Of a stretch of 64,000 bases of DNA, positions 9,236 through 17,483 are shown one piece after another (position 1 is the stretch's first letter; every line of letters starts with the position of its first letter). Source of the stretch: Streptomyces sp. T12 (GTDB taxonomy: Bacteria > Actinomycetota > Actinomycetes > Streptomycetales > Streptomycetaceae); the NCBI RefSeq assembly GCF_028736035.1, contig NZ_CP117866.1:8845001-8909000 (forward strand), read 5' to 3'. The notes beneath the pieces are model-generated. The model saw only the letters and a program-made list of their open reading frames with translations, made no database searches and was not told where the DNA came from. The translations under genes were made by a program, and so were the position numbers.

Positions 9236-9862
9236 TCAGCCTGCGGTCGCGGACCGGTGGTCGGTGCCCAGCATGGCCAGCACCAGCGTCGCGTAGCGGC
9301 GGCCGAGGCTGACGGGAGTGTGGTGGCCGCCGGGGGCGTACCAGCGGCTGACGTCGACGCCGAGGGAGAGTACCGCCAGCGCGACACCGCCCGGGTCCTC
9401 GGTGCGGAACGCCCCGGACGCGATGCCGGCCGCGATCTCGTCGAGCACCACTTCCTCGGTGCGGCGGCGGAGCCGGAGGATCTCGTCACGGTGGCCCGGC
9501 GCGAGTGCGCCGAGCTCGTACTGGACGACGCGGGCCAGCTGGTGGTGGCGGGCGTGCCAGGCGGTGTAGTCGTGAACCAGCGCCCGTAGCCGACCGACCG
9601 CCGTCACCTCCTCCTCCAGAGCGCGTTCCACTGCGGCCAGTGCGCTGCGGTGGCCGGCGAGGCTGATCGCGTAGAGGAGGTCTTCTTTCGTGCGGTGGTG
9701 TGCGTAGACGGCCGACGGGCTCATCCCGGCGGCGGCGGCGATGTCGCGGGTGGAGGCGCCGTGGTAGCCGCGGGCGGCGAAGGCCGTGAGCGCCGCCTCG
9801 AGGATGCGCCGGGAGCCGGGGCCGGCCTCGCCCCACAGGTCGTCGGTTGCGCTGGTTGTCAC
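9236..9862 (-). CDS. TetR/AcrR family transcriptional regulator
   Basis: A 208-residue regulator with an N-terminal TetR HTH (about 20-65: ILEAALTAFAARGYHGASTR, then MSPSAVYAHHRTKEDLL) and a helical ligand domain. The GTG start at 9862 is chosen because upstream in-frame sequence belongs to the preceding SDR. It is the last gene of a minus-strand run SDR, SDR, acyl-CoA dehydrogenase, so it probably autoregulates the operon. The interrupted palindrome at 12639-12671 is the likely operator. Confidence 0.85.
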   Translation of the reverse strand: MTTSATDDLWGEAGPGSRRILEAALTAFAARGYHGASTRDIAAAAGMSPSAVYAHHRTKEDLLYAISLAGHRSALAAVERALEEEVTAVGRLRALVHDYTAWHARHHQLARVVQYELGALAPGHRDEILRLRRRTEEVVLDEIAAGIASGAFRTEDPGGVALAVLSLGVDVSRWYAPGGHHTPVSLGRRYATLVLAMLGTDHRSATAG

Positions 9863-9897
9863 GCGCCCATTCTTGCGGATCACGTCTGTCGGTCTGC

Positions 9898-10656
9898 TCA
9901 GCTGATGATGAGGCCGCCGTCGACGGTGAGGGTGGTGCCGGTGACGTAGCTGGAGGCGTCGGAGGCGAGGAAGACCACGGCGGCGGCGAGTTCCTCGGGT
10001 TCGCCGGTGCGGGGAAGCGGGATGCGGCGGACGATGTCGTCGATGTTGTCGGCGTCCTGACGGGCGGTCATCTCGGAGGCGAAGTAGCCGGGGGCGAGGG
10101 CGTTGACACGGATGTTCTTGCGGTGGCTCCACTGGGCGGCCAGGTCGCGGGTGAGACCGAGCAGGCCCGCCTTGGAGGAGGAGTAGCCGGCCTGCGGCAG
10201 GCCGGTGTTGACCAGGCCGAGGACGCTGGCGATGTTGACGATGGAGCCGCCGCCGGTCATCACTCGGGCTGCCGCCCGGGCCATCCAGTAGGCACCCATG
10301 AGGTTGATGTCGATGATGCGCCGGAAGTGCTCCGGTGTCTCCCGGCTGGCCGGGACCGCATCGGCCACGCCGGCGTTGTTGACCAGGACGCCGACGTGGC
10401 CGAAGTCCGCGGCGGCCGCCGCGACCGCATGGCAGTCGTCGGGCGAGGCGACGTCGGCCTTGACGCACAGGGCGCGGCGGCCCGTGGCCTCGACGAGGCG
10501 GGCGGTGTCGGCGAGCCGGTCGGTGCGTCGGGCGGCCAGGACGACGTCGGCCCCGGCTTCGGCGAGGGCCTGGGCGAAGGCGACGCCGAGGCCGGAGGAA
10601 GCGCCGGTGACGATGGCGACGCGGTCGTCGAGGCGGAAGCGGTCGAGGATGTTCAC
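9898..10656 (-). CDS. SDR family oxidoreductase
   Basis: A 252-residue classical short-chain dehydrogenase: cofactor loop GASSGLG, NNAG, catalytic Ser in IASVLG, the Tyr/Lys pair in YSSSK, and a C-terminal GTTLTVDGG. The GTG at 10656 has GGAG seven bases upstream; the longer frame lacks a site. It sits 16 bases after another SDR. With the acyl-CoA dehydrogenase it could catalyse hydroxyacyl or cyclic-alcohol oxidation in a degradative pathway. The substrate is unknown. Confidence 0.88.
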   Translation of the reverse strand: MNILDRFRLDDRVAIVTGASSGLGVAFAQALAEAGADVVLAARRTDRLADTARLVEATGRRALCVKADVASPDDCHAVAAAAADFGHVGVLVNNAGVADAVPASRETPEHFRRIIDINLMGAYWMARAAARVMTGGGSIVNIASVLGLVNTGLPQAGYSSSKAGLLGLTRDLAAQWSHRKNIRVNALAPGYFASEMTARQDADNIDDIVRRIPLPRTGEPEELAAAVVFLASDASSYVTGTTLTVDGGLIIS

Positions 10657-10672
10657 AGGGGCTCCAGAGAGG

Positions 10673-11410
10673 TCAGATGGACAGGCCGCCGTCGACGGGC
10701 AGCACGGCACCGGTGATGTAGCCGGCCTCCTCAGAGGCGAGGAAGGCGACAGCCGCGCACATCTCGCTCGGGTCGCCGAAGCGGCCCATCGGGATGCCGG
10801 CAGTCAGCTCGGCGCGCTTCTCGGCGAGGACGGAAGAGACCATGCGGGTCTCCGCGTTGGGGGAGATGGCGTTCACGGTGACGCCGAAGCGGGCGAGCTC
10901 CTTGGCGGCGGTGCGGGTGAAGCCGATGATCCCGGCTTTGGCGGTGGCGTAGTTGGCCTGGCCGATATTGCCGTGCAGACCGGAGTAGGAGGTGACGTTG
11001 ACGACCCGGCCATACTTCTGCGCGCGGAAGTGGGGGACGCACGCCCGGGTGAACCGGAAGGCGCCGCCCGCGTGAACGGCCAGTACGGCGTCCCAGTCGT
11101 CGTCGGTGAGCTTCCACAGGACGCCGTCGCGCAGGATCCCGGCGTTGTTGACCAGGACGTCGACGCGGCCGGTCTCGGCCAGCGCGGTGGCGACGACACG
11201 CTCCGCGTCAGTGCTGGAGGCGACGTCCGCAGCCACCCATAGAGCGTCCAACTCCTTCGCCACCGCGCGGAGTTCGTCCTCGTCTCGGTCGACCAGGACC
11301 ACGTCCGCGCCTGAAGTGCGCAGGTGGCGACCGAGTTCGAGGCCGATGCCGCGGGCTGCGCCGGTGATGATCACGGTGTGGCCAGTGAAGTCGAAGCTGA
11401 GGTTGCCCAT
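10673..11410 (-). CDS. SDR family oxidoreductase (FabG-like)
   Basis: A 245-residue classical SDR with GAARGIG, NNAGILRD, the Ser of NVTSYSG, the YATAK catalytic pair and GAVLPVDGG. The ATG at 11410 is seven bases after GGAG. FabG-like SDRs interconvert 3-hydroxyacyl and 3-ketoacyl thioesters; the pairing with acyl-CoA dehydrogenase and a divergent thiolase supports a beta-oxidation role. The loop after the active site reads SPNAETRM, where most relatives have a PG motif. This is a small deviation. Confidence 0.88.
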   Translation of the reverse strand: MGNLSFDFTGHTVIITGAARGIGLELGRHLRTSGADVVLVDRDEDELRAVAKELDALWVAADVASSTDAERVVATALAETGRVDVLVNNAGILRDGVLWKLTDDDWDAVLAVHAGGAFRFTRACVPHFRAQKYGRVVNVTSYSGLHGNIGQANYATAKAGIIGFTRTAAKELARFGVTVNAISPNAETRMVSSVLAEKRAELTAGIPMGRFGDPSEMCAAVAFLASEEAGYITGAVLPVDGGLSI

Positions 11411-11452
11411 CGGGCGCTCCAATCCGGATAGTGGTGTCCGTGTCCAAGGGCC

Positions 11453-12598
11453 TTACAGGCCGAGGTCGCGGCCGATGAGTTCCTTCATGATTTCGTTCGA
11501 GCCGGCCCAGATCTTGGTGACACGGGCGTCCTGCCAGGCTCGGGCGACCCGGTATTCGTTCATGTAGCCGTACCCGCCGTGCAGTTGGACGCAGGCGTCG
11601 AGGACCTCGTTCTGCACCTGGGCGGTCCACCACTTGGCCTTGGCCGCGTCCACCGCCGAGAGTCGGCCCGTGACGTGGGCGGCGACGCACTGGTCGACGA
11701 AGGCCTGGGTCACCTCGATCTGGGTGACCATCTCGGCCAGCCGGAACTTGTTGTACTGGAAGGAGCCGACGGACTGGCCGAAGGCCTTCCGCTCCTTCAC
11801 ATACTCCAGCGTCTCGTCCAGGATCTGCGCGGCGTGGGCCAGGTTGAGCACGGCGGCACCGATCCGCTCCTGCGGGAGCCGCTCCATCATGTGGATGAAG
11901 CCGCGGTCGACTTCGCCGATGACGTTGGCGCCCGGGACTCGCACGTCGTGGAAGAACAGCTCGGCGGTGTCGGCTTCGTGCTGACCGACCTTCTCCAGCT
12001 TGCGCCCTCGCTCGAAACCGGGCATGTCCGTCTCCACGGCGAACAGCGTGATGCCCTTGGCGCCCTTCTCCGGGCTGGTGCGAGCGGCGACGACCACGAG
12101 GTCGGCGCCGAAGCCGTTGGTGATGAAGGTCTTGGAGCCGTTGAGGGTCCAGTTCTCGCCGTCGCGCACGGCCGTGGTCCGCAGGGCCGCAAGATCGGAA
12201 CCTGCCGAGGGCTCGGTCATACCGATCGCGGTGACCAGCTCGCCCGCGCAGAACCGCGGCAGCCAGCGCTCACGCTGCTCCTCGGTGGTCAGCTCGACCA
12301 GGTAGGGGGCGACGACCTCGCAGTGGATGGTGAACGAGGAGGCGAATGCCACCGACAGCCGGGCGAATTCCTCGTGCAGAACCGCGGTGAAGCGATAGTC
12401 GCCCGCCTCGCTGCCGCCGTACTGCTCCGGTATCAGCAGCCCGAGCAGTCCTTGCTGCCCAGCGGCCTTCCACGCGGCGCGGTCGATCGCCCGCTGCTGG
12501 ATGAACCCCTCCTGGCGCGGCCGCAGCTCGCGCTCCACGAATGCCCGGACGGAGGTCCGGAAGGCCTCGTGGTCGGCATCGAAGACGGTACGGCGCAC
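11453..12598 (-). CDS. Acyl-CoA dehydrogenase
   Basis: A 381-residue FAD-dependent acyl-CoA dehydrogenase with the three usual domains. It shows IGMTEPSAGSDL in the middle beta domain and the C-terminal LHGGYGYMNEY signature. The protein introduces the alpha,beta double bond in an acyl-CoA. The GTG start at 12598 is preceded by GAGGAG with five-base spacing; the long upstream extension of the frame is promoter DNA. It is the first gene of the minus-strand operon and lies opposite a thiolase gene. Confidence 0.9.
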   Translation of the reverse strand: MRRTVFDADHEAFRTSVRAFVERELRPRQEGFIQQRAIDRAAWKAAGQQGLLGLLIPEQYGGSEAGDYRFTAVLHEEFARLSVAFASSFTIHCEVVAPYLVELTTEEQRERWLPRFCAGELVTAIGMTEPSAGSDLAALRTTAVRDGENWTLNGSKTFITNGFGADLVVVAARTSPEKGAKGITLFAVETDMPGFERGRKLEKVGQHEADTAELFFHDVRVPGANVIGEVDRGFIHMMERLPQERIGAAVLNLAHAAQILDETLEYVKERKAFGQSVGSFQYNKFRLAEMVTQIEVTQAFVDQCVAAHVTGRLSAVDAAKAKWWTAQVQNEVLDACVQLHGGYGYMNEYRVARAWQDARVTKIWAGSNEIMKELIGRDLGL

Positions 12599-13153
12599 AG
12601 GAGCTCCTCGTCGCTCGCCGGAAATAGGAAGCAGGAAGTAAGCGAGTGCATAGTAACTATGCGAGTGCTTAGTTTTCTTAGGCGGGTCGATTCCGTCAAC
12701 CCCGTCTGCGAGGTAGGCGGCCATGACGTACGCCACGGGGGTCCTCCATCGCGCGCAGTGGAGTCCGCCGGCGGTTCCCCCATCAACTCCCAACACATCA
12801 ACCGTGTTGACGGGTCTGGTTGAGCGGGGTGATGGGCGGCCATGCCCGCAGGCAGGCGCGGATCGGTGGCGTGCTCGCTCCGCAGTGCCGCCGAACGTCT
12901 GTATGCGATTGCCTCGGTCGCCGAAGGCATGCGGGAGGACGGCGGGCCGGGGCGCGGCGCTCACCGAGGTACCCGAGCCAAGACGAAACGGGCAGGGGCC
13001 GTCTGGCGCGGACGTACCACGGCGAGGCGCGATCGTCCTATGGAGTACCTGTTTCGGGTGGCTACCTTGCTGACGTCATCCCTGTTCTGCCGGAGCTTGA
13101 GAGCCGCTCGCCCGGACGGAACCCACCGCCAGATCTCCGAGAAGAGCACTCAG
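12599..13153. other. Divergent promoter region, acyl-CoA dehydrogenase / thiolase
   Basis: This 555-base gap holds the operator at 12639-12671 close to the dehydrogenase start. The remaining 480 bases before the thiolase have open frames but no recognisable protein, and no clear second operator was seen. Confidence 0.5.
12639..12671. promoter_or_regulatory. Interrupted 33-bp palindromic operator
   Basis: The pattern is TAAGC-gagt-GCATAGT-A-ACTATGC-gagt-GCTTA. Both outer five-base and inner seven-base arms are perfect inverted repeats around A12655. The spacer gagt is repeated directly rather than inverted. It ends 41 bases before the acyl-CoA dehydrogenase start and would overlap its promoter. 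The TetR encoded at the end of that operon is the probable binder. Confidence 0.7.
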
Positions 13154-14371
13154 ATGCCCGAAGCCGTGATTGTGTCCTACGCCCGCTCGCCGATCGGTCG
13201 GGCGTTCAAGGGGTCGCTTAAGGAGATGCGCAGCGACGATCTCGCCACCCAGGTGATCGCTGCGGCGCTCGCCAAGGTCCCGGAACTCGACCCCGACGAG
13301 ATCGGAGACCTGATCCTCGGCTGCGGTCTGCCCGGTGGCGAACAAGGCTTCAACATGGCGCGCAACGTCGCGGTCCAACTGGGCTACGACAACCTGCCGG
13401 GCACCACGGTGACCCGCTACTGCTCATCGTCGCTGCAGACGACGCGGATGGCCTTCCACGCGATCAAGGCAGGCGAAGGTTCGGCCTACATCTCGGCGGG
13501 CACAGAGGCCGTGTCTCGGTATATCAACGGCAACTCGGACTCCTGGCCGGACACGCAGAATCCCGCGTTCCGCGTCGCTCAGGCACGCTCGGCCGCCAGG
13601 CAGGCGAGCCACGAGGCTTGGACCGACCCTCGCGAGTCGGGAGTGGTGCCCGACGTGTACATCAGCATGGGTGAAACCGCGGAGAACGTTGCCTCCCTCA
13701 CGGGCATCAGTCGCGAAGAGCAGGACCGGTGGGCGGTTCGTTCGCAGTGCCGAGCCGAGGAGGCCATCGCGCGCGGCCACTTCCGCAAGGAGATCACCCC
13801 GATCGCCCTGCCCGACGGCTCGATCGTGACCGAGGACGACTGCCCGCGGCCCGGGACGACGCTCGATGCGGTCTCCGCGCTCAAGCCGGTCTTCCGTGAG
13901 AAGGGCTCCGTCACCGCCGGCAACTCGTGCCCGCTCAACGACGGAGCGGCGGCCCTCGTCATCATGTCCGATGTCCGGGCGCGTGAACTCGGCCTGCAGG
14001 CGCTGGCTCGCATCATCTCCACCGGCGTGACCGCTCTCTCGCCGGAGATCATGGGCCTCGGCCCCATCGAAGCCACCCGTCAGGCACTCGACCACGCAGG
14101 CCTGACCATGAGCGACGTCGACCTCGTAGAGATCAACGAAGCATTCGCCGTGCAGGTGCTCGGCTCTGCACAGGCGCTGCAGATCGACGAGGACAAACTC
14201 AACGTTTCGGGCGGGGCCATCGCGTTGGGCCACCCCTATGGGATGACCGGAGCGCGGATCACCGGATCGCTCATCAACAACCTTCAGGCCCATGACAAAC
14301 AGATCGGCCTGGAGACGATGTGCGTCGGCGGCGGGCAGGGCATGGCCATGCTGATCGAGCGGCTCGCCTAG
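13154..14371 (+). CDS. Thiolase (acetyl-CoA C-acyltransferase)
   Basis: A 405-residue type I thiolase with nucleophile Cys90 (RYCSSS), His360 in GHPYGMTGAR and the second Cys390 in CVGGGQG. All catalytic residues are present. It cleaves 3-ketoacyl-CoA to acetyl-CoA and a shortened acyl-CoA. The ATG at 13154 is the family-typical start (MPEAVIV). It is divergent from, and probably co-controlled with, the acyl-CoA dehydrogenase/SDR operon, completing a beta-oxidation set with the acyl-CoA ligase at 6619. Confidence 0.92.
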   Translation: MPEAVIVSYARSPIGRAFKGSLKEMRSDDLATQVIAAALAKVPELDPDEIGDLILGCGLPGGEQGFNMARNVAVQLGYDNLPGTTVTRYCSSSLQTTRMAFHAIKAGEGSAYISAGTEAVSRYINGNSDSWPDTQNPAFRVAQARSAARQASHEAWTDPRESGVVPDVYISMGETAENVASLTGISREEQDRWAVRSQCRAEEAIARGHFRKEITPIALPDGSIVTEDDCPRPGTTLDAVSALKPVFREKGSVTAGNSCPLNDGAAALVIMSDVRARELGLQALARIISTGVTALSPEIMGLGPIEATRQALDHAGLTMSDVDLVEINEAFAVQVLGSAQALQIDEDKLNVSGGAIALGHPYGMTGARITGSLINNLQAHDKQIGLETMCVGGGQGMAMLIERLA

Positions 14372-14589
14372 GGCGTAGCCCGTCGGTCCCGGCAAGCGCA
14401 GAGATCCATACAGTCGCGCGACGCGGCCGGATCGACCGCGGCCGCCTCAGGCCGAACTTTCGCCTAAGCGGGCCAGCGCAACCTCTACGCAATCCCTGGA
14501 CCGAGCGAGGAACCGAGAAGCCGACTTCTCCCGGGCTCACCACCTCAGCCGGAGCAGCTCACCGTCTCAAACGGAGCGGAGGTAACAAC

Positions 14590-14790
14590 ATGACCGACCT
14601 GACCCTCGACGTCTACACCTGCGCCCTGCAGGAGCTGCCCAACGGCGGGGCGTTCTCGCCGGCCACCTCGACGATCATCGCCGGACCGACCGAAGCCGTG
14701 CTGGTGGACACCCAGTACATGGAACGCGACGTAGCCGAGCTCATCCGGCGCCCCCCTGTAGCGCGCCGCTTCTCATCAGGCCGTCAGTGA
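14590..14790 (+). pseudogene. Truncated MBL-fold hydrolase
   Basis: The ATG at 14590 has a good GGAGG site. The first 54 codons (GGAFSPATSTIIAG, EAVLVDTQYMERDVAELIRR) align with the beginning of the MBL protein at 5660. After that the reading changes to unrelated sequence and stops at 14790, before any zinc-binding motif. The gene was cut at about 14750 where it meets the tail region of the sigma/anti-sigma locus. A working product is unlikely. Confidence 0.7.
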
Positions 14791-14969
14791 AGGCGGGGGC
14801 CGAGGGCGAGCGCCGGCTGCTACTGGGGGCGGCGTCCGGTGACGTCCCCGCCCAGGTCGTCGGGCAGGGCGATGCGAGCGGTGACGCGTTTACCGACCGG
14901 CTCCCGCTGAACCTCGCAACGAGGCAACGGCAGACCTTGCGAGACGGAACAGCCGCCGACCCGGTGCGC
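14791..14969. other. Junction region downstream of the anti-sigma gene
   Basis: This 179-base stretch lies between the truncated MBL gene and the stop of the anti-sigma-like gene. A minus-strand frame reads VTARIALPDDLGGDVTGRRP, but I cannot assign it. It is probably the downstream flank of the sigma locus, cut by the rearrangement. Confidence 0.3.
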
Positions 14970-15578
14970 TCACTGCCCGAACGCCCGGTCGTAGAGGCTC
15001 CGCAGCTTCGGGGTGGCCTCGGCATCGCCGTAGCACACCGGGACCTTGCCGTCCTTGGCGTAGACGAGGTAGGTCTGGCCGACAGCGAACTCCTGGCCGA
15101 ATGACTCCAGTTGTCCTTCGTGGGTGTTGTCGAGCCGGACGGTGGAGGCGTCTTCGCCGCGGTACCAGTGGTCCACTCGGAGAGTGATCTGGTCGCCGTC
15201 GATGGAGGTCGCGGTGCCCTCGAAGGCGGTCGTGTACTGGCGCAGGGTGGTGACGTCGAGCTCGGCGCACCCTGTGGCCGGGCCGCTGCCTGTGCCCTGC
15301 TGAACGGTCAGGACCAGCGGGGCGGCCACGGCCGGAGGAGTATCGCGGGTCGCCGTGACTCCCCAGGTGATGCCGGCTCCCACCGTGAGCACAGCGGCGG
15401 CTGCTGCGGCCAGCAGCAGGGGGCGGCGGGGGCGGTCCGATGTGCGGGGGGAGGTGCGGACTGTGGTGTCGGCGGTCATGGTGGCCTCCAGGAGACGGTT
15501 GATGTCGGGCTGGGGAGCATCAGAGGTCCGCGCCGGGTCGATGGCCCTCATCCGGGCCAGCAGTTCTTCGTCGTTCAC
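14970..15578 (-). CDS. Membrane-anchored putative anti-sigma factor
   Basis: A 202-residue protein. Residues 1-52 are cytoplasmic and acidic/basic, 53-72 form one hydrophobic helix (LLLAAAAAAVLTVGAGI), and the rest is an extracellular domain with two cysteines, in CAELD and in CYGDAEA near the end. It overlaps the ECF sigma gene by four bases (ATGA), the usual sigma/anti-sigma arrangement. No zinc-binding HxxxCxxC motif is seen, so it belongs to another anti-sigma or sigma-associated class. Function is inferred mainly from context. Confidence 0.65.
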   Translation of the reverse strand: MNDEELLARMRAIDPARTSDAPQPDINRLLEATMTADTTVRTSPRTSDRPRRPLLLAAAAAAVLTVGAGITWGVTATRDTPPAVAAPLVLTVQQGTGSGPATGCAELDVTTLRQYTTAFEGTATSIDGDQITLRVDHWYRGEDASTVRLDNTHEGQLESFGQEFAVGQTYLVYAKDGKVPVCYGDAEATPKLRSLYDRAFGQ

Positions 15579-16189
15579 CGGTTGCTCCTTCCTTCACCCA
15601 TCTCATGTCCGGCCTTGTCGTCATTCTTTCGGTCAAGCAGAGCGGCGAGTTTCTTCTTTGCCCTGTGCAGGCGGATGCTGACGGCGTTGGCGGTCAGTCC
15701 TGTCACTTCCGCTATCTCGCGCGGGGTCAGCCCCTCCCATGCCCAGAGCAGCACCACCTCACGGTCCAGGGCGCCGAGTGTGCCGAGTGCGGCGTGCAGT
15801 TCGGGGTGCTCGGCTTCCCCGGGCTTTGGCGGCGGTGCGGTACGGGTCAGCCGTTCCACGAGCCGGAGCCTGCGCCCTTCCGCCCGGCGGGCGTTGGACA
15901 GGCAGCCGCGTGCGACGCCGTAACACCAGGGCAGCACGCTGTCGGGGTCGGTCACGGGGCCCTTCCCGAGCCCGGGCACGTCCTCGAGGCGGCGCCAGAG
16001 CACGAGCATCGTCTCCGCGAGGATGTCGTCTACCGCGTCGGTGTCCGCCCGGCGCAGCAGATATCGGTGCAGCGGCTCTGCCACCGCGCGCGCCAGCGCA
16101 TTGAAGCGGGCTTCTCGGGCCCGGGCACGTTCCAGCTCCAGCATGGATTCCACACCCCCACCTGTCCGGCCGGGGCCTGTTCCTTTCAT
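15575..16189 (-). CDS. RNA polymerase ECF sigma factor (sigma-70 family)
   Basis: It contains sigma region 2 (DAVDDILAETMLVLWRRLED) and region 4 (LTPREIAEVTGLTANAVSIR), typical of ECF factors of about 180-200 residues. The start is uncertain: ATG 16189, GTG 16153 (best AGGTGGGGG site) and ATG 16144 are all possible; homologous sequence begins around 16144. It is translationally coupled to the membrane protein downstream. It lies between recombination-scarred regions, but the pair itself looks intact. The target promoters are unknown. Confidence 0.85.
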   Translation of the reverse strand: MKGTGPGRTGGGVESMLELERARAREARFNALARAVAEPLHRYLLRRADTDAVDDILAETMLVLWRRLEDVPGLGKGPVTDPDSVLPWCYGVARGCLSNARRAEGRRLRLVERLTRTAPPPKPGEAEHPELHAALGTLGALDREVVLLWAWEGLTPREIAEVTGLTANAVSIRLHRAKKKLAALLDRKNDDKAGHEMGEGRSNR

Positions 16190-16511
16190 CGCCACGGGCA
16201 CTCTACTTACCCGGCCCAAGGGAGGTCCGTCGCGCCGGCCGAGGCGACGGCCGCTTCCCGACTGTCCCGGCCTGCGAGGTCCGGCACGGGTAGGTCGGCC
16301 ACGACCCTTCGCGCGCGTCCTCCCAGAGTTCGAAGCCGCTGCGGCAGAGATCCTCTACAACGGCGCCCAGTGGGCGCGGGCCTGGCCAGGGGCTGCACCG
16401 CGTCCCCGCCCGGACGAAGCCTCAGAAGACCGCCGTCCCGGCGTAGCGGAACCGTACTCACATGCCCGCTCGGCCCGTGGGCGGCGCGAGGTCGCCCCGG
16501 TAAGGCACTGT
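16190..16511. other. Intergenic region, sigma factor / TetR
   Basis: About 320 bases between the divergent sigma factor and TetR genes. No coding features are convincing. The operator at 16512 marks its right edge. Confidence 0.4.
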
Positions 16512-16525
16512 AAACCGATCGGTTT
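16512..16525. promoter_or_regulatory. TetR operator AAACCGATCGGTTT
   Basis: A perfect 14-bp palindrome 33 bases before the TetR start. The same sequence recurs at 17346 and, with one change, at 17370. This is the expected autoregulatory site. Confidence 0.8.
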
Positions 16526-16557
16526 TCATTTTCTCTGCATCGAGTTAACCTCGCGGT

Positions 16558-17127
16558 ATGACCACCGAAGTGAAGCCAAATACCAGAGAGCGGCTGCTGG
16601 AGGCGGCGGCCACGCTCACCTACCGAGACGGTGTCGGCATCGGCGTCGAGGCGCTGTGCAAGGCGGCGGGGGTGTCGAAGCGTTCCCTGTACCAGCTGTT
16701 CGAGAGCAAGGACGAACTGCTGGCGGCGAGCCTGAGGGAGCGCGCCTCTGCCTTCGCGGCCGGGCTCCTGCCGGCGGCGGACGACGGCCGTTCACCCCGC
16801 GAGCGGATCCTGCACGTCTTCGACCAGCTGGAGGAGCAGGCGGGTACGCCCGACTTCCAAGGCTGTCGGTACCTGGCTGCTCAGATCGAGCTCAAAGACC
16901 AGAGTCACCCTGCGAGCCAGGTGGCCCACCGGGTCAAAGGGAATCTGACCGCCTTCTTCCGTGCCGAGGCCGAACGGGGCGGGGCAAGCCACCCCGACCT
17001 GCTGGCCCGGCAGCTCAGCCTGGTCTTCGACGGCGCCAGCGCCCGCGCGGGGATCGGAGCCGACAATCTGACAGGGCTCGTCACGCCCACCGTGACCACC
17101 CTGCTCGATGCGGCAGGCATGCACTGA
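16558..17127 (+). CDS. TetR/AcrR family transcriptional regulator
   Basis: A 189-residue regulator with the HTH at about 10-55 (RLLEAAATLTYRDG, then VSKRSLYQLFESKDELL) and a C-terminal domain of the type with CRYLAAQIEL, common in actinobacterial TetRs. An identical palindrome precedes this gene and the downstream hydrolase gene, so it most likely represses both itself and that operon. The ligand is unknown. Confidence 0.9.
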   Translation: MTTEVKPNTRERLLEAAATLTYRDGVGIGVEALCKAAGVSKRSLYQLFESKDELLAASLRERASAFAAGLLPAADDGRSPRERILHVFDQLEEQAGTPDFQGCRYLAAQIELKDQSHPASQVAHRVKGNLTAFFRAEAERGGASHPDLLARQLSLVFDGASARAGIGADNLTGLVTPTVTTLLDAAGMH

Positions 17128-17345
17128 CGCATCCCCTTTCGAGCGGGCGCCGTGACCGTGCCCTCCCCGGACCGATGGCTCCCGCCCCTGATTCCCCGCA
17201 ATCGAGGGGAGCCCGGTGGTCGCAAGGGCGTTGACGGGCGTGCCGCGCGCCAGGAGGAATCGGCGACCGCCGTGCGTGACACTCTCGCGTCTCCCCTGTG
17301 CGCTGACCCTATTGCTGCGGATGGCAACCTCAGCCTTGCGCTCGG
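17128..17345. other. Intergenic region downstream of TetR
   Basis: No gene is recognised. With the operator pair and leader up to 17483, the whole gap is 356 bases. Confidence 0.4.
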
Positions 17346-17383
17346 AAACCGATCGGTTTACGATGATGGAAACCGGTCGGTTT
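17346..17383. promoter_or_regulatory. Tandem TetR operators upstream of the hydrolase
   Basis: AAACCGATCGGTTT (17346-17359) and AAACCGGTCGGTTT (17370-17383) lie 24 bp apart start to start, on nearly the same helix face. They match the site at 16512. Their position 100-140 bases before the hydrolase start suggests that they cover its promoter. Confidence 0.8.
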
Positions 17384-17483
17384 CTCAATGAATCCAAGGG
17401 CTGGTCCGTGGTCACGCCCCCTTCGGGCGGGCCCTATCCGAATCACCCGTCCGCAGCAGTTCACACAAAGGGAAGCCAGCGAG

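Noticed and set aside
12599..12964. N-terminal extension of the acyl-CoA dehydrogenase frame
   Set aside because: Runs through the promoter and palindrome; the GTG at 12598 has a strong ribosome site and family-like N-terminus.
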